In this document: one piece after another, positions 7,596 to 15,421 of the stretch
Layout: each line of letters opens with the position of its first letter
How positions within the stretch are numbered: position 1 is the stretch's first letter
From: Oscillospiraceae bacterium
GTDB lineage: Bacteria > Bacillota > Clostridia > Oscillospirales > Ruminococcaceae
DNA length: 64,000 nucleotides
Reading direction: 5' to 3'
Assembly: GCA_024684395.1 (NCBI GenBank)
Contig: JAIKWY010000142.1
Coordinates: 1 to 64,000 of the forward strand
Notes under the pieces: model-generated
Database searches by the model: none
Told to the model about the DNA's origin: nothing
Seen by the model: only the letters and a program-made list of their open reading frames with translations
Position numbers and translations under genes: made by a program

Positions 7596-8956
7596 TAATT
7601 CATTTCCCCCACGATCTTACCGAACGGCGTCAGGAGGATACCGAACACCATGCCGACGATCCAGATGAACTTCGTACCGACAAATACGCCGACCAGCACA
7701 CCGATGACGATGCCGATCAGCCAGTACAGCAAGATCGCCTTGCCGTTCTTCTTGTTGAGGACGGCGAGCGGATCGGGGGCATCGGACTTGTGCGGCGCCT
7801 GTTCGATGAATGCCGCAGCGCCGGGGATGCCGGGACATGCACGGAATCCCTTGCTGCATGTCTCTGCCGCCTGCGCATAGGCTTTCTTGGTGAGCACCTG
7901 CTTCACGGCGGTGCGGATGCCGTCGGGGGAATCGTCTTTCAGCAGCAAGCCTGCGCCGATCTCCCGCACGCGCCTTGCAACGGCTGCCTGCTCGCCCGTC
8001 TGCGGGTAGAGCACGAGCGGCGTTGCCATGTACAGGCTCTCGGAGACGCTGTTCATGCCACAGTGCGAGAGGAAGACATCCGCCCTCGCCAGCACATCGA
8101 GCTGGTCAACACGGGGGAATACCTGCACATGCTCCGGCAGCGTGCCGAGGGCGGCAATATCGACCGTATTGCCGCAGGAAATAATGACATCGGCATTGAC
8201 CTCCCGCAGTGCTTCGATGCAGTTCTTGTAGAAATCCGGCCGGTCGTTGATGACCGTGCCGAGCGAAATATAGACGAGCGGGCGATTTTTCTCCTTCATC
8301 GGCATAGCATCCGCCGGGAGGGACGGTCCGACAAAGAGATAGTGGTCGGAATAGCTTGCTGCATAGGGCTGGAATTCCTTGGATGTATAGACGATGGAGT
8401 CCGTCTGGTTGTCGCTCTGGATGAGCGAGAGAGCACCTTTGACATGATAGCCGAGCGGCTGGAGCTTTTTGAGCGCCGCCGAGATCCTCGGCAAACCAAA
8501 GATCATGTCCGCCATCTCGGCAGGGGAGTGCTTCATATACTGCGAGGAAAGCTGGTTGAAGGCGAACGTGCTCGTGGAAACGACCAGCGGCACCCCGAAT
8601 TTCCATGCATTCAGCTTGCCCCAGAAGCAGACGGAATCGCTGTAGACCACATCCGGCTGAAAATCGGCAAACTCCGCCGCAAGGAAGTCATTCAGGCACT
8701 CCGTGATGCGGATGTCCTGCAAGGTCATTTCGGTGAGGGAGACCCGTTTCAGGGCAGACTCCTCCTGCGCCGTGAGCGCCGGCAGATAGCTGTCGAGCGG
8801 GATAAATGCCGCACCGGTCGCCCGTATCTTCTCACCAAATTCCTCAAACGAATAGAACCGCACCTCGTTGCCCCGCTTCACGAGCTCTCTGACCACCTGG
8901 GTCATAGGGTTGGTGTGGCCGTGTGCCGGGATGCAGAAGCAGGCGATGCGCTTCAT
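7571..8956 (-). CDS. MGT/UGT-type glycosyltransferase with a C-terminal membrane tail
   Basis: The 461-residue protein is a GT-B fold, GT1-like enzyme. The N-terminal CIPAHGHTNPMTQVV holds the catalytic-type His, and the donor site signature FLSHCGMNSVSES plus PLVLYPQTGEQ lies near residues 300-335. After the catalytic part, about residues 390-445 are hydrophobic and glycine-rich (two probable spans, LIGIVIGVLVGVFVG and WIVGMVFGILL), unusual for macrolide-type transferases. It would move a sugar from a nucleotide donor to an unknown acceptor, probably at the membrane. Its start overlaps the AbrB-type regulator stop by 4 bases, so the two form an operon. Confidence 0.85.
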   Translation of the reverse strand: MKRIACFCIPAHGHTNPMTQVVRELVKRGNEVRFYSFEEFGEKIRATGAAFIPLDSYLPALTAQEESALKRVSLTEMTLQDIRITECLNDFLAAEFADFQPDVVYSDSVCFWGKLNAWKFGVPLVVSTSTFAFNQLSSQYMKHSPAEMADMIFGLPRISAALKKLQPLGYHVKGALSLIQSDNQTDSIVYTSKEFQPYAASYSDHYLFVGPSLPADAMPMKEKNRPLVYISLGTVINDRPDFYKNCIEALREVNADVIISCGNTVDIAALGTLPEHVQVFPRVDQLDVLARADVFLSHCGMNSVSESLYMATPLVLYPQTGEQAAVARRVREIGAGLLLKDDSPDGIRTAVKQVLTKKAYAQAAETCSKGFRACPGIPGAAAFIEQAPHKSDAPDPLAVLNKKNGKAILLYWLIGIVIGVLVGVFVGTKFIWIVGMVFGILLTPFGKIVGEMNYQRMFGID

Positions 8957-9177
8957 TTCTCTTCACCGTCCTTGGCAATCTCGGAGAATGCGACGTCGTA
9001 GAACTGCTGGAAGGCACCCTTCGGCGGGATGGCGAGCCCCTTCTGGAGATCACCAAGGAGCAGCAGCGTGTCCCCCGGCTTGATGCCGAACAGCTCACGG
9101 GCTTGCTTCGGGATGACGATCTGCCCCTTTTCGCCGACCGTCGCCGTCCATGCATAGTAGTTATCCGATGCTTTCAT
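8953..9177 (-). CDS. AbrB/MazE/SpoVT-type DNA-binding protein
   Basis: The 74-residue protein carries the swapped-hairpin AbrB fold: TVGEKGQIVIPKQAREL followed by FGIKPGDTLLLLGD. Such short proteins are either transition-state-type repressors or antitoxins. There is no toxin gene here; instead it is the first gene of a two-gene operon with a glycosyltransferase (4-base overlap), so it more likely regulates its own operon. A near-perfect promoter lies just upstream (9228-9256). Confidence 0.88.
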   Translation of the reverse strand: MKASDNYYAWTATVGEKGQIVIPKQARELFGIKPGDTLLLLGDLQKGLAIPPKGAFQQFYDVAFSEIAKDGEEK

Positions 9178-9227
9178 ATAAGATACCTCCTGTGGGATAA
9201 GTTGGTTAAGTATGATTTGTATAACTA

Positions 9228-9256
9228 ATTATACCGCGGTGAGGGTACCTTGTCAA
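9228..9256 (-). promoter_or_regulatory. SigA-type promoter of the AbrB-glycosyltransferase operon
   Basis: On the minus strand TTGACA (9251-9256) and TATAAT (9228-9233) are separated by 17 bases. The palindromic-looking AT-rich stretch downstream (9205-9230) could be the operator for the AbrB-type protein, which is inference. Confidence 0.85.
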
Positions 9257-9268
9257 GAGGAAAAAGAA

Positions 9269-9363
9269 AAAAGATGCAGGTGCAGGAGGCTCAGCCTCCT
9301 GCCGAGGGAGGTTTAGGAGGGGCGAGAAGCCCCTCCTGATCGGGCGTCAGCCCGACGCCCCCC
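9269..9363. repeat. Dispersed repeat C, copy 1
   Basis: AAAAAGATGC, GCCGAGGGAGGTTTAGGAGG and GGCGAG-AGCCCCTCCT recur at 18561-18652. It contains three successive hairpins (AGGAGGCTCAGCCTCCT, AGGAGGGGC with GCCCCTCCT, CGGGCGTCAGCCCG). It lies directly after the sigF stop codon and may end that transcript. Confidence 0.8.
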
Positions 9364-9367
9364 CGCT

Positions 9368-10024
9368 CTACTGCAACAACTCCTGCCGGAGATACAGCAG
9401 CAGCTTCTTTTCGCGGCGGGAGACCTGTACCTGCGTCATGCCGAGGACTTCGGCGGTCTTTACCTGCGTCAGCTCCTGGTAATACCGCAGCTCCAACAGC
9501 CTGCGGTCGGCAGGGTCGAGCTTTGCCATGACCTGCCGGAGGGCAAGACTGTCCGAGATCTTCTCGTCCGGGGCTTCCACGGCAATATCCATCTGCCCTT
9601 CGTCCTCGTCCGGTGCCGTCAGCGACAGCACGGGGCTACAGGCGCACAGGGCAGTGGTGATCTCCTCGGGCGTGGCACCGGTCTGCTCCGCCAGGACGGA
9701 CAGCGGCGGCTCCTTTCCGGTCTCCTTGACCGCACGCTCCGTGAGCTGCTGCACTTTGAGCGAAAGCTCCCGCAGACTTCGGGAGACATGCACCGTGCCG
9801 CTCTCCCGGAACAAGCGCTTGATCTCGCCGAGGATGACCGGCACGGCATAGGTCGAGAACTGCACGCCCCGCTCCGTGTCAAAGGCATTTGCCGCCTTCA
9901 CGAGCCCTTCGCAGCCGGCGGAGTACAGATCCTCGTAGGGGATGCCACGGTTCGAGAAGCGCCCCGCACACATATGTACCAGCCCGAGATGCTCCTCCGC
10001 CCGGATGTCAGGCTTCTTCCGCAT
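9368..10024 (-). CDS. sigF: Sporulation sigma factor SigF
   Basis: The 218-residue sigma-70 family protein shows region 2 (YSAGCEGLVKAANAFDTERG, FSTYAVPVILGEIKRLFRE), region 3 and region 4 helix-turn-helix (LTQVKTAEVLGMTQVQVSRRE). Position as third gene after spoIIAA and spoIIAB, with overlapping ends, identifies it as the forespore factor sigma F rather than SigB or SigG. It directs early forespore transcription and is held inactive by SpoIIAB. The N terminus is shorter than the Bacillus protein (about 255 residues). Confidence 0.92.
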   Translation of the reverse strand: MRKKPDIRAEEHLGLVHMCAGRFSNRGIPYEDLYSAGCEGLVKAANAFDTERGVQFSTYAVPVILGEIKRLFRESGTVHVSRSLRELSLKVQQLTERAVKETGKEPPLSVLAEQTGATPEEITTALCACSPVLSLTAPDEDEGQMDIAVEAPDEKISDSLALRQVMAKLDPADRRLLELRYYQELTQVKTAEVLGMTQVQVSRREKKLLLYLRQELLQ

Positions 10025-10454
10025 GATCGTTCCCCAGACGGCGGCGCATCGTCAGGACGGTGCCCTTTCCCGGCGCACTGCGGACATGGAGCGTGTCCGT
10101 GAAGGTCTGCATGATGGCAAAGCCCAGCCCCGCCCGGTCTTCCTCCGGCGCAGAGGTATAGAGCGGCTCCATCGCCTTCGGGATGTCCGAGATGCCGCAG
10201 CCCTTGTCGGTGACACGGATGTAGATCGTCCGCTCCGGCAGCATCCGCAGGACGATGCCGACTTCGCCGGGTGTCTCCCGGTAGCCGTGGACAATGGCAT
10301 TTGTCACCGCCTCGGAGATGACCGTCCGCAGGTCGGCGAGCTCCTGTGCCGTGGGATCGGCAGGGATGAGAAATGCCGAAACAGCTGCCCTTGCCAGTGC
10401 TTCATTTGCAGAATCGGCAGGGAAGCTGCACCGGAATTCGTTGAGGATCTTCAT
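10008..10454 (-). CDS. spoIIAB: Anti-sigma F factor / serine kinase SpoIIAB
   Basis: The 148-residue GHKL-type kinase has the N box VISEAVTNAIVHGY, the G1 box VTDKGCGISD and a G2-like motif AGLGFAIMQTFTD. It binds sigma F and phosphorylates SpoIIAA on serine. It overlaps spoIIAA by 4 bases upstream and sigF by 17 bases downstream, so the operon is tightly coupled. Confidence 0.94.
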   Translation of the reverse strand: MKILNEFRCSFPADSANEALARAAVSAFLIPADPTAQELADLRTVISEAVTNAIVHGYRETPGEVGIVLRMLPERTIYIRVTDKGCGISDIPKAMEPLYTSAPEEDRAGLGFAIMQTFTDTLHVRSAPGKGTVLTMRRRLGNDHAEEA

Positions 10455-10783
10455 TTCACCGCCTCCTTTACCGGCTCATTGCGGATGGCAGCAAGGCGCT
10501 CCATCCCGGCAAGCCGCAGCACCCGGCTGATATGCGGAGCCGGATCGAGCAGAACGATCTGCCCGCCGAGTGGCTGCATGATCTTGTAGCGTCCCATGAT
10601 GAGCCCGATGCCGGAGCTGTCCATGAAGCTGACGTTCCGGAAGTCGAGGACGAGCTCCTGCGGCAGATGCGCATAGATGGCGGCATCTACCTCCGCCCGC
10701 AGGGCATTGCTCGAATGGTGGTCGATCTCGCCGTCAAGCTGCACGGTGAGCCGGGCGGTCTCGGTGTTGTAATGGATCTGCAT
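10451..10783 (-). CDS. spoIIAA: Anti-anti-sigma factor SpoIIAA
   Basis: The 110-residue STAS-domain protein has the phosphorylation motif FMDSSGIGLIMGRYK; Ser56 corresponds to the regulatory serine of Bacillus SpoIIAA. When dephosphorylated it frees sigma F from SpoIIAB. The start at 10783 follows AAAGGAAGGAAATC, so the 34-residue upstream extension is rejected. The upstream region has TACAAT on the minus strand (near 10836-10841) but no clear sigma H box that I can defend. Confidence 0.94.
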   Translation of the reverse strand: MQIHYNTETARLTVQLDGEIDHHSSNALRAEVDAAIYAHLPQELVLDFRNVSFMDSSGIGLIMGRYKIMQPLGGQIVLLDPAPHISRVLRLAGMERLAAIRNEPVKEAVK

Positions 10784-11516
10784 GTTGATTTCCTTCCTTT
10801 GTATATGATTGGGATAGATGGCTCTATCACTCTCTATTGTAGCACATCCCGCATGTCGGATACTGCCGAAGCGGGGCAGGGGCAAAGATTTTCAGAAACA
10901 GGAGCTCTGCGCAGGATGTTCTTTAGATCCGACGATCATTACAGATAAAAGAAGGGTTCAGTAGAAACCGCCTCCTCAGCCTCCTGACAGGCGGCGCCCC
11001 CTCTGGCACATTTCCCCACAACGGGGGGAGCAAGCTTAACCCGCTCTTTAAGGAAGTGCAGGTCTCAATACAGGGGCGTGTGGCGAAGCCCCACAAAGCC
11101 CTTTCACTATCCCCGAAGTGCCGTATTACCGGTTTGTTCAGCGCTTTCTAAACTGCCAAATAAAAAGGGACCGCAGGGCGCCAGCCCCGCCCCCAGAGCG
11201 CCCGGAGCGCAGCAAACGGGCGCTCACCCCGGATTTTTAAGCAAAGCTTTAAGAAAAAACAGTGAAAACTAAGTGAAACCTGACTATCACATTTTAAAAT
11301 GCGTGTAAAAATGGCTGTATATAGCCAAAACTGTACTGATAGTAAAAATATCAAAAAAACTTAAAAAAGTTGAAAGCTTTAAGATTCATTTAAGCGCATC
11401 GCTTTATAATAAAACTGTAATCAGACGAGAGAAGAAAAGCCCACCCGGAGTGATGACCGGAGTTCAATTTGAAAGGAGCGGAGGATACGGGGGAACAGTC
11501 CCCTGGTATCGCAGAT
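10784..11516. repeat. Long noncoding stretch with two repeat families
   Basis: About 730 bases between divergent operons. 10966-11046 contains GC-rich blocks related to family A (GGCGGCGCCCCCTC, CGGGGGGAGCAAGC, AACCCGC). 11172-11226 is repeat D, copied at 44141-44199. The part from 11240 to 11420 is AT-rich and probably carries the promoter of the polyphosphate polymerase operon (TATAAT at about 11404). No reliable open frame is present. Confidence 0.6.
11172..11226. repeat. Dispersed repeat D, copy 1
   Basis: CGCAGGGCGCCAGCCCCGCC followed by AGAGCGCCCGGAGCGCAGC and AACGGGCGCTC. The same blocks lie at 44141-44199. GAGCGCCCG pairs with CGGGCGCTC, giving a stem. Confidence 0.75.
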
Positions 11517-12356
11517 ATGGCTATCAGTACATTCATGAGAAAAGAGATCAAGTTCATGCTGAACATGGATCAGTACGAGGCACTCCTTGGTGAGATCCAC
11601 AAGTATATGGATCCGGATAAATTCTGCATCGGCGGCAAGGATTACGGCATCTATAATCTCTACTACGATACCCCCGATGACTACCTGATCCGTACCTCGC
11701 TCGAAAAGCCCTACTACAAGGAGAAGATCCGGCTGCGCAGCTATGCTTCCCCGGCAGGTCCGAGCGACAAGGTGTTCCTCGAGATCAAGAAGAAGGTCGG
11801 CGGTATCGTGACCAAGCGCCGTGTGACCATGACCCTCGAAGAGTCGGATGCCTACCTGATGCAGCACAAGAAGCCGGTGGATCTGAGCAAGTACCTCCAG
11901 AAGCAGATCTTCTCGGAGCTGGATGTCTTCCTCGACACCTATCCGATCGTGCCGAAGCAGTACATCAGCTACCAGCGTTCCGCCTTCTTCGGCAAGGATG
12001 ACCCGGACTTCCGCCTGACATTCGACCGGGAGATCACCGAACGCCGCTATGATCTTTCGCTGGCACTCCCGAGCTACGGCGCACAGATCATTGCCCCGAA
12101 CCAGAGACTGATGGAGGTCAAGATCGCCGGCGCCATGCCGCTCTGGCTCTCCCAGAAGCTCTCGGAGCTCCAGATCTACAAGGTCAGTTTTTCCAAGTAC
12201 GGAACAGCTTACACACGCCATGTCCGCAACGAGCTCTACCTCAACGGGCATTTTCGGGAAAGAACGGCGCCGGCAGAAGACAAAGCCCAGCGCCCGATCA
12301 TCCAGAAGACCAATAATCCCGGATTTTTTCACAAGCACGGTGTCGTTCTTCCATGA
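11517..12356 (+). CDS. VTC-domain polyphosphate polymerase
   Basis: The roughly 279-residue protein has the VTC/CYTH-like tunnel fold signature: RKEIKFMLN near the start, NLYYDTPDD, KIRLRSY, FLEIKKKVGG with TKRRV, the basic-and-acidic strands SYQRSAFF and LTFDREI, and MEVKIAG with KYGTAY at the end. Relatives polymerise ATP-derived phosphate into polyphosphate. It stands upstream of a DUF4956 membrane protein and a beta-helix lipoprotein, a common set in Clostridia. The start is uncertain: the ATG at 11517 lacks a strong ribosome binding site, and a TTG at 11469 (after CCGGAG) is an alternative. Confidence 0.87.
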   Translation: MAISTFMRKEIKFMLNMDQYEALLGEIHKYMDPDKFCIGGKDYGIYNLYYDTPDDYLIRTSLEKPYYKEKIRLRSYASPAGPSDKVFLEIKKKVGGIVTKRRVTMTLEESDAYLMQHKKPVDLSKYLQKQIFSELDVFLDTYPIVPKQYISYQRSAFFGKDDPDFRLTFDREITERRYDLSLALPSYGAQIIAPNQRLMEVKIAGAMPLWLSQKLSELQIYKVSFSKYGTAYTRHVRNELYLNGHFRERTAPAEDKAQRPIIQKTNNPGFFHKHGVVLP

Positions 12357-12450
12357 CGGTCGTGCAGAGAGATAAAGCGATGTATGAAAACCGCCTGCGC
12401 ACCGGTCAGAGCACCGGTTCGGCGCCGTTCAATAGAAAGGAAGTTGTATT

Positions 12451-13161
12451 ATGAGTAATCTGTTTGCATCCATCCTGACCAATTCGGATTCCGTTTACGG
12501 AAGTTCGGCAGAGGTGACAACGGGCACCTTCATTGCCTGCCTGCTCATTTCGCTGGCTCTCGGCTTTGGTACGAGCCTTGTGTACATGTTCACCCACCGC
12601 AAGGAGGGCTACACCCAGAGCTATGCACTGACGCTCATCATGCTCCCGCCCATCGTCTGCGTGCTGCTGATGCTCGTGAACCTGATCGGCGGCATTGCGA
12701 TCGCCGGTATCTTCGGACTGACCCGCTACCGCAGCGTGGCAGCCGACCCGAAGGACATCGGTTATGTGTTCCTGGCGATGGCGATCGGCGTTGTTGCCGG
12801 TATGGGCTATATCGCCTATGCGATCATCTTCTTCGTCATCATGGCAGCGGTGCTGATCGGTCTGGGCTTCTTCAACTATGCAGCCCCCAAGACCAGCGAC
12901 ATGACTTTGAAGATCGCCATCCCGGAGAATCTGAACTATGACGGTCTGTTCGATTCCGTCCTCAACAAGTACTGCACCTCCTGGAAGCTCCGCAGAGTCA
13001 AGACCACGAATTTCGGCTCCATGTTCGATTGCATCTATGCCATCAAGCTTCCGACCAATGTGGAGCAGAAGAAAATGATCGACGAGATCCGCACCCTCAA
13101 CGGCAACATGACCGTGACTCTGACACTGTTCAAATACGACGATCAGATCTACGAGAAGTAA
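12451..13161 (+). CDS. DUF4956 membrane protein
   Basis: The 236-residue protein has three to four membrane spans in its first 135 residues (FIACLLISLALGFGTSLVY, LTLIMLPPIVCVLLMLV, LAMAIGVVAGMGYIAYAIIF). A conserved cytosolic loop FGLTRYRSVAADPKDIGYVF sits between them. The C-terminal half is a roughly 90-residue soluble domain. The start follows AGAAAGGAAGTTGT. The family is typically encoded next to VTC-type polyphosphate polymerases, as here, so it may anchor or regulate the polymerase or move its product. The exact function is not established. Confidence 0.87.
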   Translation: MSNLFASILTNSDSVYGSSAEVTTGTFIACLLISLALGFGTSLVYMFTHRKEGYTQSYALTLIMLPPIVCVLLMLVNLIGGIAIAGIFGLTRYRSVAADPKDIGYVFLAMAIGVVAGMGYIAYAIIFFVIMAAVLIGLGFFNYAAPKTSDMTLKIAIPENLNYDGLFDSVLNKYCTSWKLRRVKTTNFGSMFDCIYAIKLPTNVEQKKMIDEIRTLNGNMTVTLTLFKYDDQIYEK

Positions 13162-13199
13162 GTGCAGAGTCTGCGCTGGCAGCTTATGCTTATGAGAAT

Positions 13200-13296
13200 A
13201 AGGCTTGATCCTTGTGACCGTACAAGCCCAATGCTTCGCAAAGGGCCTGTGCTGGTTCGGTTCGGCGACCGCCGCACAAGGCGGCTTCAAGCATCT
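13200..13296. repeat. Dispersed repeat B, copy 2
   Basis: Matches 7121-7216 over most of its length. It lies between the DUF4956 gene and the next gene of the same operon, so it is probably transcribed as an intercistronic structured spacer. Confidence 0.75.
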
Positions 13297-13386
13297 GATC
13301 AAAGCATCATAAGGCAAACCGGATGGTAAACGCTGTCCGGTGCCTTGCCATATATAGAGAAAACACCCCGAAGGAGGAATGATCCC

Positions 13387-14724
13387 ATGAATACTGCAAA
13401 AAAAATAGCCTGCTTCCTGCTCGCAGTTGCCATGTTTACCGGCTTTGCTGCCTGCGGAAAGAAGCAGGAGACGATCTCATCGGAAACTACCACCGAGACC
13501 ACGGCGGATGCTGCGGCAGCGGCAACGGAGGAGGACGCCGAGGATGACGAGAGCGACGACGATGCGCCCATCGACCTCGACAAGGTGAGCGTCAAGGGCA
13601 AGGAAACGACCGCCCCCAAGGCGACAACTACCACCGCTGTGACCACAGCCGTCACAACAGTTGCTTCCGGGGCGACCACAGCCGCCACGACCGCCAAGGC
13701 GGGGCAGACTACCTCCAAGGCAGGACAGACCGATGCCAAGCAGACGGAAACGCAGGCTATGACCGATCCTGCCCCGGAGACCGATGTGCCGCCGGAGGAG
13801 AAGACCGTTTCCGGCGTGATCTATCTCAATGACGGCAGTTTTGAGGGCGAAGGCATCACGGTGGACGGCGGTACAGTCCGTATCACCGGAAGTGGTACGT
13901 ACATCTTGAACGGCTCCCGCACCGGCATGGTCGAGGTCAACACGACCGAAAAGGTCAAACTCAAGCTGAATGGCGTCAATATCAGCAATCCGGACGGTCC
14001 TGCCATCCTCTGTACGGATGCCAAGCGCCTGACCATCACCCTCATCGAAGGTACGTACAACGAGCTGAACGACGGCGGCGGAGCGCATGACGGCACCATC
14101 ACGTCCAATGATACATTGGAGATCAAGGGCGCCGGCACACTGCGTGTCAACGGCAATGTCGGTCACGGCATCTCTTCCGATGATGACATCATCATCAAAA
14201 ACGGCGATATCACGGTCAATGCCGTGAAGTCCGGTCTGATAGCGAATGACGACATCACCGTCAGCGGCGGCACGCTCCATGTCACCGGTCAGACCAACGG
14301 CATGAAGTCCAAGGGGACATTGCATATCGAGGGCGGCTCCATGTGGATCTACGGCGGTCCGAAGGAGAACAAGAGCAGTCTGTTCAGCGGCGGCGCCTTC
14401 ACGATCACAGGCGGCAGTGTCTATGCACTTGGCTGCGGCGTGACCGAGCCGGACGGCAGCTCCTCGCAGTGCAGCATCGCTGTGCGCTATAATCCCGGTC
14501 AGGATGGCGGAACTGCGGCATCCATCAACCTCAACGGCAACCAGATCATGTGGGAATCCTCGCCCTATGCCTTCAACACGCTGTTCGTCTCCACACCGGA
14601 CATCCATGAGGGCAATACCTTCACGGCGTATATCAACGGCGAGCAGTACGGTGATGAATACACTGTGAACGGCAAAGCTGCCTCCGCATCGGTAGAGAAA
14701 AAAGTAAACGATTCAGAAGAATAA
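13387..14724 (+). CDS. Lipoprotein with beta-helix carbohydrate-binding domain (Cthe_2159-like)
   Basis: The 445-residue protein has a signal peptide with lipobox FAAC (Cys20-21 region), a Thr/Ala-rich linker to about residue 135, then a right-handed beta-helix domain. Evenly spaced repeats are visible: VDGGTVRITGSGTYILNG, INNPDGPA-type turns, LEIKGAGTLRVNG, HGISSDDDIIIKNG and VSGGTLHVTGQTNG. This matches the DUF4353/Cthe_2159 family, for which pectin (polygalacturonate) binding has been described. The start follows GAAGGAGGAATGATCCC. It is third in the polyphosphate polymerase operon, which suggests an extracytoplasmic role linked to that system. Confidence 0.83.
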   Translation: MNTAKKIACFLLAVAMFTGFAACGKKQETISSETTTETTADAAAAATEEDAEDDESDDDAPIDLDKVSVKGKETTAPKATTTTAVTTAVTTVASGATTAATTAKAGQTTSKAGQTDAKQTETQAMTDPAPETDVPPEEKTVSGVIYLNDGSFEGEGITVDGGTVRITGSGTYILNGSRTGMVEVNTTEKVKLKLNGVNISNPDGPAILCTDAKRLTITLIEGTYNELNDGGGAHDGTITSNDTLEIKGAGTLRVNGNVGHGISSDDDIIIKNGDITVNAVKSGLIANDDITVSGGTLHVTGQTNGMKSKGTLHIEGGSMWIYGGPKENKSSLFSGGAFTITGGSVYALGCGVTEPDGSSSQCSIAVRYNPGQDGGTAASINLNGNQIMWESSPYAFNTLFVSTPDIHEGNTFTAYINGEQYGDEYTVNGKAASASVEKKVNDSEE

Positions 14725-14732
14725 TCGCCACA

Positions 14733-14765
14733 GATCCGCTTCTTCCGTCAGGAAGGGGCGGATTG
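14733..14765 (+). terminator. Terminator after the beta-helix lipoprotein gene
   Basis: GATCCGCTTCTTCC and GGAAGGGGCGGATT form an imperfect stem with loop GTCA, 8 bases after the stop codon. The T-run is poor. Confidence 0.55.
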
Positions 14766-14984
14766 TCTGTACAAATCTGAGACTTGTAAAGACAATGTTA
14801 TAAATGAATGAAATATGAATGCGAAATAAAGAAACGCGATTTCATAAAATATTCATAAATTAAGTAGCTAAAAACACGGAATCATCAAAAAATCATCACA
14901 TCTAAGATACAAAAATATAGTTTAGAATATAAATATGTATTGTAATAAGGTGCGAAATCGAGTAAAATAATGAAAACAGCAGAT

Positions 14985-15262
14985 ACAAGACCATCAGCAG
15001 GATCGGACATCGGAGGTTTCCCCTCTCAAATGCTTCCGGTCGTTCGGGTGAAATCCTGCCGGAAAAATGGAATTGCATCTTTGCTGTAGAAAAGTTAAGT
15101 TCTTTAATTATAGCGCAGTGGAACGCAAGTTCCAGTTAAAGAGCTGCTTTTCAAAAAAGTGACAGCTTGCAGTGCAGATGAGTTTAGCTCAGGATTAAGC
15201 TGTACATTTTTACCTTCCTCTTTATGAAAACATCCGACGGGAGTCGGGTGTTTTTAATTTTT
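14985..15262 (+). ncRNA. Candidate structured noncoding RNA of unknown family
   Basis: The region lies in a 700-base gap with no open frame. Visible elements in order are: GCAGGAT (14997-15003) pairing with ATCCTGC (15053-15059) around a smaller GAGG/CCTC hairpin; a stem TCTTTAA/TTAAAGA (15101-15107 with 15136-15142) enclosing GGAAC-GCAA-GTTCC with a GNRA loop; AGCTG/CAGCT (15142-15146 with 15163-15167); TGAG/CTCA (15179-15191); and an intrinsic terminator at 15227-15255. I cannot match it to tmRNA, RNase P, 6S, SRP or a riboswitch I know. The 5' boundary is a guess, and an AT-rich promoter-like stretch precedes it. Confidence 0.5.
15227..15255 (+). terminator. Intrinsic terminator of the candidate RNA
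   Basis: AAAACATCCGAC-GGGA-GTCGGGTGTTTTT: an 11- to 12-bp stem with a tetraloop and a T-rich tail. It ends no protein-coding gene, which is the main argument that an RNA gene or leader precedes it. Confidence 0.8.
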
Positions 15263-15421
15263 TCGGTTTTTGATTTAGGGGAAGCCCGGGCGGGGCTCCC
15301 CCAGAGGGGGAGGAAATAGGAAGGGTGCGCAGCACCGCCTGACCCGCTTTTCTATAAAATCTAAAAAAACTTGTAACGTTTTGCCCGCTGCGGGCTCTTA
15401 GTAATAGAAGGAGGTGGAGCA

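Noticed and set aside
8953-9177. AbrB-type gene as the antitoxin of a toxin-antitoxin pair
   Set aside because: No toxin-like gene (PIN, MazF, RelE) adjoins it; its partner is a glycosyltransferase.
10836-10870. Sigma H promoter for the spoIIA operon
   Set aside because: Expected from known biology, but no AGGAWWW-N12-GAAT pair is visible; only an isolated TACAAT on the minus strand.
14985-15070. Possible c-di-GMP, glycine or T-box type riboswitch
   Set aside because: The conserved core bases of those families (for example the GEMM GCAAACC and CGCAAAGCC elements, or the T-box UGGN bulge) are not visible. Kept only as an unassigned structured RNA.
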